Below, piece after piece: positions 50,637 to 59,411 of a stretch of 64,000 bases of DNA. The notes beneath the pieces are model-generated. The model saw only the letters and a list, made by a program, of their open reading frames with translations. It ran no database searches and was not told where the DNA came from. Origin of the DNA: Microbacter sp. GSS18 (GTDB taxonomy: Bacteria; Actinomycetota; Actinomycetes; Actinomycetales; Microbacteriaceae); the NCBI GenBank assembly GCA_029319145.1, contig CP119753.1:2294001-2358000 (forward strand). Reading direction: 5' to 3'. Position 1 is the first letter of the stretch; every line of letters starts with the position of its first letter. The position numbers and the translations under genes are program-made.

Positions 50637-51583
50637 CGGCCGCCCCGCCGGAGTCCCCGCCCGCGGCGCGCGCCGCGCGGTCGCTCGCGCGCACGCGCCG
50701 GTGGTACACGGCGGGCTGGGGCGTTCTGGGCGTCCTCGCGGTCATCCTCGTGTGGGAGGTCTACAAGTTCCTCGGCCCGGCGGAGGGCCTGGTCGTCGGC
50801 GCCGTCGAGGGCGAGACCGGATCCGGCGTGATGCTCCTCCCGCGCACCCACGACCGCGCCATGCCGCACGTGTGGGACATGGTGGCGCGCCTGTTCGAGC
50901 CCACGAGCGGCGGCGACACCCCGGCGCTGTGGGTGACGGTCCTGGGCGCGGCGTTCCTCACGCTCGGCATCGCCGCGGTCGGCTGGGTCATCGGCGTCGT
51001 CGTCGGCGGGGTCCTGGGACTGGTCATGCAGCGCTGGCGCCTCGTCGAGTGGGGCCTGCTCCCGTGGATCGTCGTGAGCCAGATCGTGCCCCTCATCGCG
51101 TTCGCGCCGGTTGTCAACGCGATCGGCAACCAGATCGACCGCGACGTCATGCCGTGGCCGCAGTGGCTGTCGGTCGCCGTCATCGCGTCGTACCTCGCCT
51201 TCTTCCCGGTCGCCGTCGGCGTGCTGCGCGGCCTCGCGGCCCCCGATCGCATCCATGTCGACCTGATGCGCACCTACGCCGCCGGCTACTGGGCGACGCT
51301 GGTCCGGCTGCGTCTGCCCGCATCCGTCCCCTATCTGCTGCCCGCGCTGCGCCTGGCCGCAGCCAACGCCGTCGTCGGCGCCGTCGTCGCCGAGGTCTCG
51401 ATCGGCATGCGCGGAGGCATCGGGCGCATGCTGCTGCAGCTGGCCGGGCAGGCCTCGGCCGACCCCGCCGCCCCCTGGGGCCCCACATTCGGGTCGATCC
51501 TCATCGGCCTCATCGCCGCAGGCTCCGTCGCCCTCCTCGGGGTCGGGCTGAAGAACTACCGCAGAGGAGAGGCGACCGCATGA
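50633..51583 (+). CDS. ABC transporter permease, NitT/TauT type
   Basis: A 316-residue permease with about six membrane segments. It begins with a cytoplasmic Pro/Ala/Arg tail and WGVLGVLAVILVWEVYKFLG, has an unusual outside loop (about 55-95), and carries the EAA-type coupling helix RTYAAGYWATLVRLRLPASVPYLLPALRLA for the ATPase. It is one of two non-identical permeases in this importer, the other at 52410. Start and stop overlap its neighbours by four bases. The substrate is probably the ring compound degraded by the cluster; the transporter class also imports thiamine-pyrimidine precursors, sulfonates and nitrate. Confidence 0.9.
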   Translation: MTAAPPESPPAARAARSLARTRRWYTAGWGVLGVLAVILVWEVYKFLGPAEGLVVGAVEGETGSGVMLLPRTHDRAMPHVWDMVARLFEPTSGGDTPALWVTVLGAAFLTLGIAAVGWVIGVVVGGVLGLVMQRWRLVEWGLLPWIVVSQIVPLIAFAPVVNAIGNQIDRDVMPWPQWLSVAVIASYLAFFPVAVGVLRGLAAPDRIHVDLMRTYAAGYWATLVRLRLPASVPYLLPALRLAAANAVVGAVVAEVSIGMRGGIGRMLLQLAGQASADPAAPWGPTFGSILIGLIAAGSVALLGVGLKNYRRGEATA

Positions 51584-52413
51584 CCGGACGCACCACGGAT
51601 GCCGCCCCGTCGGCCACGACCACGACCGCTCCGGCGGTGTCGGCGAGCGGGGTCGAGAAGGTCTTCACGACCAAGACCGGCGACATCACCGCACTCACCG
51701 ACGTGCACCTCGAGGTCGCGGCGGGCGAGTTCGTCTCGCTCATCGGCCCCTCGGGATGCGGCAAGTCGACGCTGCTTCGTCTGATCGCCGACCTCGACGG
51801 GCCGACCGCGGGGTCGCTGGAGATCTTCGGCAAGCCGGCCGCACAGGCCCGCGCCGATCAGGACTACGGCATCGCGTTCCAGCAGGCCGGGCTGCTGCCC
51901 TGGCGCACCGTCGCGGGGAACATCTCGCTCCCGCTGGAGCTGCACGGCCACGCCCGCGCCGAGCGCACGGCGCGGGTCGCGGAGCTCGCCGAACTCGTGA
52001 ACCTGTCGGATTTCGTCGACCGCTACCCCGATGAGCTGTCGGGCGGCATGCAGCAGCGCGTCGCGATCGCACGGGCGCTCGCCGCGAGCCCCCGTCTGCT
52101 GCTGATGGACGAGCCCTTCGGCGCCCTCGACGAGATGACGCGCGAGTACCTGCAGTCCGAGCTCACGCGCATCGCCGCCGAGACCGGCGCCGCCGTCGTG
52201 TTCGTCACCCACTCAATCCCCGAGGCGGTGTTCCTGTCGGATCGCGTCGTGGTGATGAGCCCGCGACCGGGCCGCATCACCGAGGTGATCGAGACGACCT
52301 TCGGCGACACCCGCGACGAGGATCTGCGCGAATCGCCGGCGTACTTCGAGCGCGTCACCGCGGTGCGCGAGGCGCTGCACGGCACCCGCATCGAGAGGGC
52401 GAACGAGCGATGA
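51580..52413 (+). CDS. ABC transporter ATP-binding protein, NitT/TauT type
   Basis: A 277-residue importer ATPase. Walker A is GPSGCGKSTLL, the Q-loop is AFQQAGLLPWRTV, the signature is LSGGMQQRVAIARAL, Walker B is LLLMDEPFGALDE and the switch His is in FVTHSIPEAV. The sequence is of the SsuB/TauB/ThiZ kind. It powers import of the substrate caught by the lipoprotein encoded at 53317. The ATG and TGA overlap both flanking permease genes, giving fixed stoichiometry. All ATPase motifs are intact. Confidence 0.95.
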   Translation: MTGRTTDAAPSATTTTAPAVSASGVEKVFTTKTGDITALTDVHLEVAAGEFVSLIGPSGCGKSTLLRLIADLDGPTAGSLEIFGKPAAQARADQDYGIAFQQAGLLPWRTVAGNISLPLELHGHARAERTARVAELAELVNLSDFVDRYPDELSGGMQQRVAIARALAASPRLLLMDEPFGALDEMTREYLQSELTRIAAETGAAVVFVTHSIPEAVFLSDRVVVMSPRPGRITEVIETTFGDTRDEDLRESPAYFERVTAVREALHGTRIERANER

Positions 52414-53240
52414 CGGCCGCCCCTCCCGGTGATGTCGGGCTCACGCGCGCCCGGCCGGTGCGGCGTGCCTCGCAGGAGCGCCCGCTGCCGTCGTGGCTGC
52501 GCTTCGTCGCGCCGGTCGCCGTCGGGGTCATCGGCCTCGTGCTGTGGGTGATCTACGTCGACGTGCTCGGCGCCGCACCCCGGATGCTGCCGAGTCCGTT
52601 CGCGGTCATCGCCGAGTTCATCACGCGCTGGGGCATCATCTCGGAGGACATGCTCATCACGGGCACGAACGCCCTGATCGGGCTGACCTTCGGCACGCTG
52701 TTCGCGCTCGTGCTGGCCGGCCTCGCCGCCGCCGTCGGCCCCGCGGATCGGATGCTGGCTCCGCTGGTGGCGGCGATCGCGGTCGTCCCGATCGTCGCCC
52801 TCACGCCGATCTTCAACACCATGTTCGGCGCGTCCAGCCAGTTCGGACGCATCGCCGTCGCGACCATCGCCGCGTTCGTGCCGGTGTTCATCAACGTGCT
52901 GCGGGGCCTGCGCCAGACCGACCCCGTCCACCGCGATCTCATGCGAGCTTCGGCGGCCTCCGCCTCCCAGACGTTCCGCCATCTGACGCTTCCCGCAGCC
53001 CTCCCCCACCTCATGACGGGCCTGCGCATCGCCAGCTCGCTCGCCGTCATCGCCGCGCTCGTCGCGGAGTACTTCGGCGGCCCCGCCGACGGCATCGGCA
53101 CCGCGATCGCCACCTACGCCAAGTCCGGGCGCGCGGCGCTGGCGTGGGCGTACGTGTTCGGCGGCATCCTGATCGGCCTCATCTTCTTCCTCGCCACCTC
53201 GCTGCTCGAGCGGCTGGTGACGAGGCGTCCGCCGGCCTGA
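52410..53240 (+). CDS. ABC transporter permease, NitT/TauT type
   Basis: The second permease of the importer (276 aa), about six membrane segments beginning WLRFVAPVAVGVIGLVLWVIY. It carries the coupling loop RASAASASQTFRHLTLPAALPHLMTGLRIA. Its own N-terminal tail is short and Arg-rich. The start overlaps the ATPase stop. It differs clearly from the first permease, so the membrane part is probably a heterodimer. A 76-base spacer with CTGCACCA repeats separates it from the binding-protein gene. Confidence 0.92.
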   Translation: MTAAPPGDVGLTRARPVRRASQERPLPSWLRFVAPVAVGVIGLVLWVIYVDVLGAAPRMLPSPFAVIAEFITRWGIISEDMLITGTNALIGLTFGTLFALVLAGLAAAVGPADRMLAPLVAAIAVVPIVALTPIFNTMFGASSQFGRIAVATIAAFVPVFINVLRGLRQTDPVHRDLMRASAASASQTFRHLTLPAALPHLMTGLRIASSLAVIAALVAEYFGGPADGIGTAIATYAKSGRAALAWAYVFGGILIGLIFFLATSLLERLVTRRPPA

Positions 53241-53244
53241 CCGG

Positions 53245-53300
53245 CACCTGCACCACCAGCACCACCCTGCAACACCCCTGCACCAACCTGCACCACCCCA
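53245..53300 (+). repeat. C/A-rich spacer with CTGCACCA repeats
   Basis: In the spacer between the second permease and the binding-protein gene, CTGCACCA occurs three times with a related CTGCAACA, and the + strand is almost free of G and T runs. Such a sequence stays unstructured in RNA and could keep the ribosome-binding site GAAAGGAAC (before 53317) open, allowing high synthesis of the binding protein. Confidence 0.6.
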
Positions 53301-53316
53301 TCGTGAAAGGAACACC

Positions 53317-54492
53317 ATGAGACACAGCATCCGACGCGGCCTGATCGCCGCGTCCACCCTGACCGTCGCGGCCCTCACGCTCGCGGCGTGCTCGGGCGGC
53401 ACGAGCGAGTCGACGGACGACGCCACGACGGACGAGTTCGAGCCCCTCACCGAGATCAGCCTGCAGCTGCAGTGGCTGCCCCAGGCGCAGTTCGCCGGCT
53501 ACTACATCGCCCAGGAGATGGGCTACTTCGAGGAGGAGGGCTTCGACGCCGTCGAGATCGTCCCGTCCGGCGGCGACATCGTCCCGCAGGACGCCCTGGT
53601 CGCCGGCGACGTCGACTTCGCCATCGCGTGGGTCCCCAAGGTGCTCGGCACGCTCGAGGCCTCGGGCGTCGAGCTGACCGACATCGCCCAGGTGTTCCAG
53701 ACCTCGGGCACCCTGCAGGTGTCGTGGGCCGACGACGGCATCAGCTCGGTCGCGGACTTCGAGGGCAAGCGCATCGGCTCGTGGGGCTTCGGCAACGAGT
53801 GGGAGATCTTCGCGGCGATGGCCGCAGACGGCCTCGACTCGACCACCGTGTCGATCACGACGCAGGACTTCTCCATGAACGCCCTGCTCGACGGCGACGT
53901 GGACGCCGCGCAGGCGATGACCTACAACGAGTGGGCGCAGATCCTCGAGGTCACGAACCCCGAGACGGGCGAGCTGTATCAGCCCGACGACTTCAACGTC
54001 GTGTCGTACGAGGACACCGAGGGCGCCATGCTGCAGGACGCCATCTGGGCCGACACCGAGCGCCTGGACTCCGACCCGGCCTACGCCGACGCAGCCGTTC
54101 GCTTCCTCAAGGCCATCACGAAGGGCTGGCTGTACGCGCGTGACAACCCCGAGGACGCGGCGAGCATCGTCTACGACATCGCGTCGAACGCCGAGGCGGC
54201 CTTCCCGGTCGGTCCCGTCCACCAGCTGTGGCAGATGAACGAGGTCAACAAGCTCATCTGGACGGGCGCGGACTTCGGCGTCGTCGACGCCGCCGCGTGG
54301 GACAAGACCGTCGCCGGTGCGCTGTCGGCGGTCAACCAGGACGGCCTCGAGCTGATCACGACCGAGCCGAGCGACACCGCGTACTCGAACGAGTACATCG
54401 AGCAGGCCCTGGCCGAGCTCGCGGACGAGGGCGTCGAGGTCGCCGGCGAGTACACGCCGATCGAGGTCACCCTCACCGAGGGCGGCCAGTAG
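53317..54492 (+). CDS. ABC transporter substrate-binding lipoprotein, NMT1/THI5-like
   Basis: A 391-residue extracytoplasmic binding protein with lipobox LAAC (Cys27) after the signal peptide. The NMT1/THI5-like fold is shown by LQLQWLPQAQFAGYYIAQEMGYFEEEGFD, VDFAIAWVPKVL and DFEGKRIGSWGFGNEWE. This group binds pyrimidine-type or small polar ligands, which suits the neighbouring pyrimidine/hydantoin enzymes. The start has AAAGGAAC 5 bases upstream. It is the last gene of the transporter set and is followed by a 15-bp hairpin, which fits separate mRNA processing of an abundant binding protein. Exact ligand unknown. Confidence 0.92.
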   Translation: MRHSIRRGLIAASTLTVAALTLAACSGGTSESTDDATTDEFEPLTEISLQLQWLPQAQFAGYYIAQEMGYFEEEGFDAVEIVPSGGDIVPQDALVAGDVDFAIAWVPKVLGTLEASGVELTDIAQVFQTSGTLQVSWADDGISSVADFEGKRIGSWGFGNEWEIFAAMAADGLDSTTVSITTQDFSMNALLDGDVDAAQAMTYNEWAQILEVTNPETGELYQPDDFNVVSYEDTEGAMLQDAIWADTERLDSDPAYADAAVRFLKAITKGWLYARDNPEDAASIVYDIASNAEAAFPVGPVHQLWQMNEVNKLIWTGADFGVVDAAAWDKTVAGALSAVNQDGLELITTEPSDTAYSNEYIEQALAELADEGVEVAGEYTPIEVTLTEGGQ

Positions 54493-54502
54493 CAGCGACG
54501 AC

Positions 54503-54535
54503 GTGGGGCGTCACGGCGAGGCCGTGGCGCCCCAC
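54503..54535 (+). terminator. Strong hairpin after the binding-protein gene
   Basis: GTGGGGCGTCACGGC and GCCGTGGCGCCCCAC pair over 15 bases with a GAG loop; the single non-Watson-Crick pair is G-U in the + transcript. It begins 10 bases after the stop codon. The following sequence is ACCCATTTCC, so the U tail is poor. It may be a partial terminator or a 3' stabiliser. Confidence 0.65.
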
Positions 54536-54560
54536 ACCCATTTCCGGAAGGATCGGCCTC

Positions 54561-55871
54561 ATGACCGAAGATCTCGATGCCCGCGCGAAGGAGCTCGACC
54601 GCGCGCACGTGTTCCACTCGTGGCTCGCACAGGCGGGCCTGGACCTTCCCGTCGTGGCGGGCGGGTCGGGCACGACGGTGTGGGACCACGCCGGCAATCG
54701 GATGCTTGACTTCTCGAGCCAGCTCGTCAACGTCAACATCGGCCACCAGCATCCGAAGGTCGTCCAGGCGATCCAGGAGCAGGCCGCCGAGCTCGCGACC
54801 ATCGGCCCCGCGACGGCGCACCTGAAGCGCGGCGAGGCCGCCGCGCGCATCGTCGCGAAGGCGCCCGAGGGGTTCTCGAAGGTGTTCTTCACCAACGGCG
54901 GCGCGGATGCCATCGAGAACGCGATGCGCATGGCGCGGCTGCGCACCGGACGCGACACCGTGCTGTCCACCTACCGCTCGTACCACGGGAACACCGGCGG
55001 GGCCATCGTGGCCACCGGCGACTGGCGGCGCATGCCGAACCAGTTCGCGCGCGGGCACGTGCACTTCTTCGGCCCGTACCTGTATCGCTCGGAGTTCTGG
55101 GCGACGACGCCCGAAGAGGAGTCGGCGCGCGCCCTCCACCACCTCGAGCGCGTCATCCAGGCCGAGGGCCCGCAGACGATCGCCGCCGTGCTCCTGGAGT
55201 CCGTACCCGGCACGGCCGGCGTCCTCATCCCGCCTCCGGGCTACCTCGCGGGTGTCCGCGCGCTGTGCGACAAGCACGGCATCGTGCTGATCCTCGACGA
55301 GGTGATGGCGGGCTTCGGGCGCACCGGCCGCTGGTTCGCGTTCGACGGCTACGACGTGGTGCCCGACCTCATCACCTTCGCCAAGGGCGTGAACTCCGGG
55401 TACGTCCCCATCGGCGGCGTGATCATCTCGGACCCGATCGCTGAGGTCTTCGACGAGCGCGTCTTCCCGGGCGGGCTGACCTACTCGGGGCATCCGCTCG
55501 CGGCGGCGTCCATCATCGCCTCGATCGACGCCATGGAGTCCGAAGGCATCGTCGACCATGCGGCGGTCATCGGGGCGTCGGCCATCGGACCGGGCCTGCT
55601 CGATCTGGCGCACAGGCACCCGCTCATCGGCGAGGTGCGCGGCGAGGGTGTGTTCTGGGTGGCCGAGATGGTCGCCGACCGAGCCACGCGCGAGGCGCTG
55701 CCGGCCGCGGGGATGGGCGCGCTGAAGAAGGAGATCATCGCGCGAGGCGTCATGCCGATGATCGTCGAGAACCGCCTGCACGTTGTACCGCCCTGCGTGG
55801 TCACGGCCGAACAGGTGGCCCAGGCGATGGCGGTCTTCGACGAGGCGCTGACGGCCGTCGAGAGCGCCTGA
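54561..55871 (+). CDS. Class III PLP-dependent aminotransferase (beta-alanine/omega type)
   Basis: A 436-residue fold-type I aminotransferase. PLP-binding features: NGGADAIENAMRMAR (phosphate), the YHGNTGGA aromatic block, Asp246 in LILDEVMAGFGRTG and Lys275 in DLITFAKGVNSGY. The protein fits omega-amino-acid:pyruvate or 2-oxoglutarate aminotransferases. In context it would turn beta-alanine or 3-aminoisobutyrate into the matching semialdehyde for the dehydrogenase encoded next. The ATG has GGAAGGA about 8 bases upstream. It lies between the hairpin at 54503 and the dehydrogenase gene, 88 bases away. Confidence 0.92.
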   Translation: MTEDLDARAKELDRAHVFHSWLAQAGLDLPVVAGGSGTTVWDHAGNRMLDFSSQLVNVNIGHQHPKVVQAIQEQAAELATIGPATAHLKRGEAAARIVAKAPEGFSKVFFTNGGADAIENAMRMARLRTGRDTVLSTYRSYHGNTGGAIVATGDWRRMPNQFARGHVHFFGPYLYRSEFWATTPEEESARALHHLERVIQAEGPQTIAAVLLESVPGTAGVLIPPPGYLAGVRALCDKHGIVLILDEVMAGFGRTGRWFAFDGYDVVPDLITFAKGVNSGYVPIGGVIISDPIAEVFDERVFPGGLTYSGHPLAAASIIASIDAMESEGIVDHAAVIGASAIGPGLLDLAHRHPLIGEVRGEGVFWVAEMVADRATREALPAAGMGALKKEIIARGVMPMIVENRLHVVPPCVVTAEQVAQAMAVFDEALTAVESA

Positions 55872-55959
55872 GCGGGCCGTCGAGGGGGTTGCGTCCTGGG
55901 CGTCCGGGCGCAGACTGGTAGACGGCCCCCACGAAGGGCCCTCGATGGAGAGGACCGAC

Positions 55960-57492
55960 ATGACCGACACCAGCACGCTCGAGCAGGCTGCGCCTGCCGC
56001 CACCACGATCGTCGACCACTGGGTGGGCGGCGCCTTCTGGGCGGGAGCATCCGACCGCACCGGCGAGGTCTACAACCCCGCGCTCGGCACGGTGCAGCGC
56101 GAGGTGCGCTTCGCCACCGCCGACGACGTCGACCACGCGGTCTCGGTCGCATCGGATGCGTTCGAAGCGTGGCGTGATGTGAGCATCGCCAAGCGCCAGC
56201 AGATCATGTTCGCGTTCCGCGAGATCGTCAACGCCCGAAAGGACGAGCTGGCGCGCATCCTGACGAGCGAGCACGGCAAGGTGCTCTCGGACGCGCACGG
56301 CGAGATCGCCCGCGGCCTCGAGGTGGTCGAGTTCGCGTGTGGCCTCGGACAGCTCACGAAGGGCGCGTACAGCGAGAACGCCTCCAGCGGCATCGACGTC
56401 TACACCCTCCGCCAGCCGCTCGGCGTCGTCGGGATCATCAGCCCCTTCAACTTCCCGGCGATGGTGCCGATGTGGTTCTTCTCGATCGCGATCGCCGCGG
56501 GCAACGCGGTCGTGCTCAAGCCGAGCGAGAAGGATCCGTCCGCGGCGAACTGGATGGCCGCGGCGCTCGCCGAGGCGGGACTGCCCGACGGGGTCTTCAA
56601 CGTCGTGCACGGCGACAAGGTGGCCGTCGACGCGCTGCTGGAGCATCCGGATGTCCGCTCGATCTCGTTCGTGGGATCCACGCCCATCGCCCGCTATGTC
56701 TACGAGACGGGCACCCGCGCCGGCAAGCGCGTGCAGGCGCTCGGCGGGGCGAAGAACCACATGCTGGTCCTTCCGGACGCCGACCTCGACCTCGCCGCCG
56801 ACGCCGCCGTCAACGCCGGATTCGGGTCGGCCGGCGAGCGCTGCATGGCGATCTCCGTGGTGCTGGCGGTCGACACGATCGCCGATCAGCTCGTCGAGAA
56901 GATCGCCGAGCGCATGGGGCGCCTGCGCACCGGCGACGGGCTGCGCGGCTGCGACATGGGTCCGCTCATCACAGGCGTCCACCGCGACAAGGTGGCCGGC
57001 TACGTCGACGTCGCCGCGGGCGACGGCGCCTCGGTGGTCGTGGACGGACGCGGCATCGACGTCGACGGCGACCCGAACGGCTTCTGGGTGGGCCCGACGC
57101 TGCTGGACAGCGTGCCGATCACGTCGGCCGCGTACCGCGAGGAGATCTTCGGCCCCGTGCTGTCGGTCGTGCGCGTCGACGGCTACCAGGAGGGCCTCGA
57201 CCTCATCAACTCGGGCGCGTTCGGCAACGGCACGGCGATCTTCACCAACGACGGCGGAGCGGCGCGCCGCTTCCAGCGCGAGGTGCAGGTCGGGATGATC
57301 GGCATCAACGTGCCGATCCCGGTGCCGGTCGCCTACCACTCGTTCGGCGGCTGGAAGGCATCGCTGTTCGGCGACGCGAAGGCCTACGGCCCCCACGGGT
57401 TCGAGTTCTTCACCGCCGAGAAGGCGATCACGAGCCGATGGCTCGACCCGTCGCACGGCGGCATCAACCTCGGCTTCCCGCAGCACACCTGA
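55960..57492 (+). CDS. mmsA: Malonate/methylmalonate-semialdehyde dehydrogenase (CoA-acylating)
   Basis: A 510-residue aldehyde dehydrogenase of the CoA-dependent MmsA group. The catalytic Cys295 is in GSAGERCMAIS. The usual general-base Glu is replaced in GGAKNH, the mark of CoA-acylating members. Other family motifs are SPFNFPAMVPMWFF, LKPSEKDPS and FGPVLSVVR. It converts malonate semialdehyde or methylmalonate semialdehyde to acetyl-CoA or propionyl-CoA with NAD+ and CoA, ending reductive pyrimidine degradation. I prefer the ATG at 55960 (GGAGAGG 7 bases upstream) to the ATG at 55945. The last 53 bases of the gene, including the stop, are duplicated just downstream. Confidence 0.94.
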   Translation: MTDTSTLEQAAPAATTIVDHWVGGAFWAGASDRTGEVYNPALGTVQREVRFATADDVDHAVSVASDAFEAWRDVSIAKRQQIMFAFREIVNARKDELARILTSEHGKVLSDAHGEIARGLEVVEFACGLGQLTKGAYSENASSGIDVYTLRQPLGVVGIISPFNFPAMVPMWFFSIAIAAGNAVVLKPSEKDPSAANWMAAALAEAGLPDGVFNVVHGDKVAVDALLEHPDVRSISFVGSTPIARYVYETGTRAGKRVQALGGAKNHMLVLPDADLDLAADAAVNAGFGSAGERCMAISVVLAVDTIADQLVEKIAERMGRLRTGDGLRGCDMGPLITGVHRDKVAGYVDVAAGDGASVVVDGRGIDVDGDPNGFWVGPTLLDSVPITSAAYREEIFGPVLSVVRVDGYQEGLDLINSGAFGNGTAIFTNDGGAARRFQREVQVGMIGINVPIPVPVAYHSFGGWKASLFGDAKAYGPHGFEFFTAEKAITSRWLDPSHGGINLGFPQHT

Positions 57493-57577
57493 CCGCCCGG
57501 GCAGGCTCGACCCATCGCACGGCGCCTCAGCCTCGGGTTCCCGCAGCGCACCTGACGACCCCGGCGGGCTCGACCTG
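57440..57577 (+). repeat. Degenerate tandem duplication of the mmsA 3' end
   Basis: Copy 1 (57440-57492) is the end of the gene. Copy 2 (57504-57555, one base shorter) repeats GGCTCGACCC.TCGCACGGCG and, after a few differences, CTTCCCGCAGC.CACCTGA with its stop codon. Copy 3 (57567-57577) is only GGCTCGACCTG and is cut off where the palindromic repeat begins at 57580. The period is 64 then 63 bases. The second copy is not translated as part of the dehydrogenase. Confidence 0.85.
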
Positions 57578-57579
57578 CA

Positions 57580-57630
57580 TGTCCCACTTCTTGCCGCCCG
57601 GACGGCGCCGAAGCGGCAAGAAGTGGGACA
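57580..57630. repeat. Palindromic repeat family, copy 2
   Basis: Two perfect 18-bp arms (57580-57597, TGTCCCACTTCTTGCCGC, and 57613-57630) flank a 15-base loop containing CGGCGCCG. The outer 12 bases match copy 1 at 49531-49581, and the inner bases differ symmetrically. It lies in the 296-base spacer 57493-57788, directly after the tandem duplication. The rest of that spacer (57631-57788) shows no gene or clear promoter. Confidence 0.88.
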
Positions 57631-57788
57631 CAGGGAGGGATGGGGCGCGGTCTCGAGCGGTGCGGGCCGAAGGGAGGCGCGGTCCGATAGCGTGAACGCG
57701 ATCGAACGCGCGCGCACGGTCGGGATCGCATCGACGACGATCATCCGGACGGCGCCCGGACCCGCCGACTCGCAGAAGAGGAACGCCC

Positions 57789-58907
57789 ATGCAGATCACC
57801 GCCGCCGTCGCCGACCACACCGGAGCGCGCATCGAACTCGAGCAGCTCGAGCTGGACGATCCCGGCCCCGGCGAAGTGCGCGTGCGACTCGTCGCGACGG
57901 GCGTGTGCCACACCGACACCATCACGCGCGACGGCGATCTGCCGCTGCCGCTGCCGGGCGTGCTCGGCCACGAGGGCGCGGGCGTCGTCGACGCCGTCGG
58001 CGAGGGCGTCACCTCGGTCGAGGTCGGCGACCACGTGGTGATGGGTTGGGCCTTCTGCGGCGAGTGCCGCAACTGCCGACGGGGCGAGCCGAAGTACTGC
58101 GACCAGACCGGCCCCGCGGTCGCGGCGGGCGTGCGCTTCCAGGGACCGCTCGTCGGGACCAGCGCGTATCACCGTCCGGACGGCTCGGCGATCTCGGGGC
58201 ACTTCTTCGGGCAGTCCTCGTTCGCGACGTATTCGATCGCCCTCGCCACATCTCTCGTGAAGGTCCCGAAGGACGCTCCGCTGGAGCTTCTCGGCCCGCT
58301 CGCGTGCGGCCTGAGCACGGGTGCAGGCGCGATCCTGAACACCGCGAAGCCCGCGCCCGGCGAGACGGTCGTCGTCTTCGGCGCCGGTGCGGTCGGTCTC
58401 GCCGCCATCATGGCCGCTCGCACCACGCCCGCGACCGCGATCGTCGCCGTCGACCTCCACGATTCGCGGCTCGAGCTGGCGAGGAAGTACGGCGCGACCG
58501 CCACGGTGAACGCGAAGGATCCGGACGCCGACGCGGCGATCCTCGCCGCGTGCGGAGGCCGCGTCGACTACGCGGTCGAATGCACCGGCGTCATCGCGGT
58601 GGTCGAGCAGGCCGTCCGCATCATCGGCATGCTCGGCACGGTGCTCCTCATCGGCGGGGCGCCGGCGGGCGCGTCGTTCACCGTCGATCATCTGCCGGCG
58701 CTGTGGGGCAAGCGCATCATCGGGACGCTCGGCGGCTCGTCCACGAGCGCGGAGTTCATCCCCGCCCTCATCGACCTGCACGCCCAGGGGCGCTTCCCCT
58801 TCGACGAGCTCATCGAGTTCTACGACCTCGCGGACGTCGAGACCGCCATCGCCGACAGCCTCTCGGGCAGGGTCATCAAGCCCGTCGTGCGCATCTCGCC
58901 GCTGTAG
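57789..58907 (+). CDS. Zinc-dependent alcohol dehydrogenase (MDR family)
   Basis: A 372-residue medium-chain alcohol dehydrogenase. The catalytic zinc site is VATGVCHTD and LGHEGAGVV, with the later Cys at PLACGLSTG. Structural zinc is CGECRNCRRGEPKYC. The coenzyme fold has VVVFGAGAVGLAAIMAA. It resembles aryl/benzyl-alcohol and S-formyl-type NAD-dependent dehydrogenases. In this cluster it may interconvert the semialdehyde and the hydroxy acid (for example 3-hydroxypropionate), but that is inferred. The start follows GAAGAGGAA. It is convergent with the Lrp gene, 18 bases away. Confidence 0.9.
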   Translation: MQITAAVADHTGARIELEQLELDDPGPGEVRVRLVATGVCHTDTITRDGDLPLPLPGVLGHEGAGVVDAVGEGVTSVEVGDHVVMGWAFCGECRNCRRGEPKYCDQTGPAVAAGVRFQGPLVGTSAYHRPDGSAISGHFFGQSSFATYSIALATSLVKVPKDAPLELLGPLACGLSTGAGAILNTAKPAPGETVVVFGAGAVGLAAIMAARTTPATAIVAVDLHDSRLELARKYGATATVNAKDPDADAAILAACGGRVDYAVECTGVIAVVEQAVRIIGMLGTVLLIGGAPAGASFTVDHLPALWGKRIIGTLGGSSTSAEFIPALIDLHAQGRFPFDELIEFYDLADVETAIADSLSGRVIKPVVRISPL

Positions 58908-58925
58908 TGCGCCGGCCCGACGCCG

Positions 58926-59411
58926 TCACGACACCAGCGGGCGGTTCTCGAAGAAGGTCTGCAGCACGACCGTCGTGCGGGTGTTCACCGAGGCGGCGGC
59001 GCGGATGTCGCGGATGAGGCCCTCGAGACGCCGCGGGCTCTCGACGCGCGCGAACAGCAGGTAGGCGGCGTCGCCGGCGATGGAGTGGCACGACAGGATC
59101 TCGGGCAGGTGCTCGAGCAGCTCGGGGGCGTTGTCGGGCTGGGCGGGGTCGAGCGGCGTGATCTCGATGAAGGCCGACAGGGGTTTGCCCGCGGCCTCGG
59201 GATCGACCACAGCGCGGTACCCGGTGATGACGCCGCGGGCCTCGAGCCGGCGGAGGCGCGCCTGGACCGCCGACACCGACAGGCCGGCCGCGGCCGACAG
59301 ATCGGCGAGCGTCGCCCGGCCGTCGCGTGAGACCTCGGCGACGATGCGGGCGTCGATGGCGTCGTCGAGGCGGGGTGCGGATGCCGGGGCGCTGGGTTCA
59401 TTCACCGTCAT
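58926..59411 (-). CDS. Lrp/AsnC-family transcription regulator
   Basis: A 161-residue regulator. The N-terminal helix-turn-helix is IVAEVSRDGRATLADLSAAAGLSVSAVQARLRRLEARGVITGY, described here by its blocks GRATLADLSAAAGLS and VQARLRRLEARGVI. The C-terminal RAM/AsnC ligand domain contains IEITPLDP, EILSCHSIAGDAAYLLFARV and TTVVLQTFFENR. The family senses amino acids or related small acids; here beta-alanine or a pathway intermediate is plausible. The ATG was taken at the family N-terminus, although the open frame is far longer. It is divergent from the DUF6421 gene and convergent with the alcohol dehydrogenase gene. Confidence 0.93.
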   Translation of the reverse strand: MTVNEPSAPASAPRLDDAIDARIVAEVSRDGRATLADLSAAAGLSVSAVQARLRRLEARGVITGYRAVVDPEAAGKPLSAFIEITPLDPAQPDNAPELLEHLPEILSCHSIAGDAAYLLFARVESPRRLEGLIRDIRAAASVNTRTTVVLQTFFENRPLVS

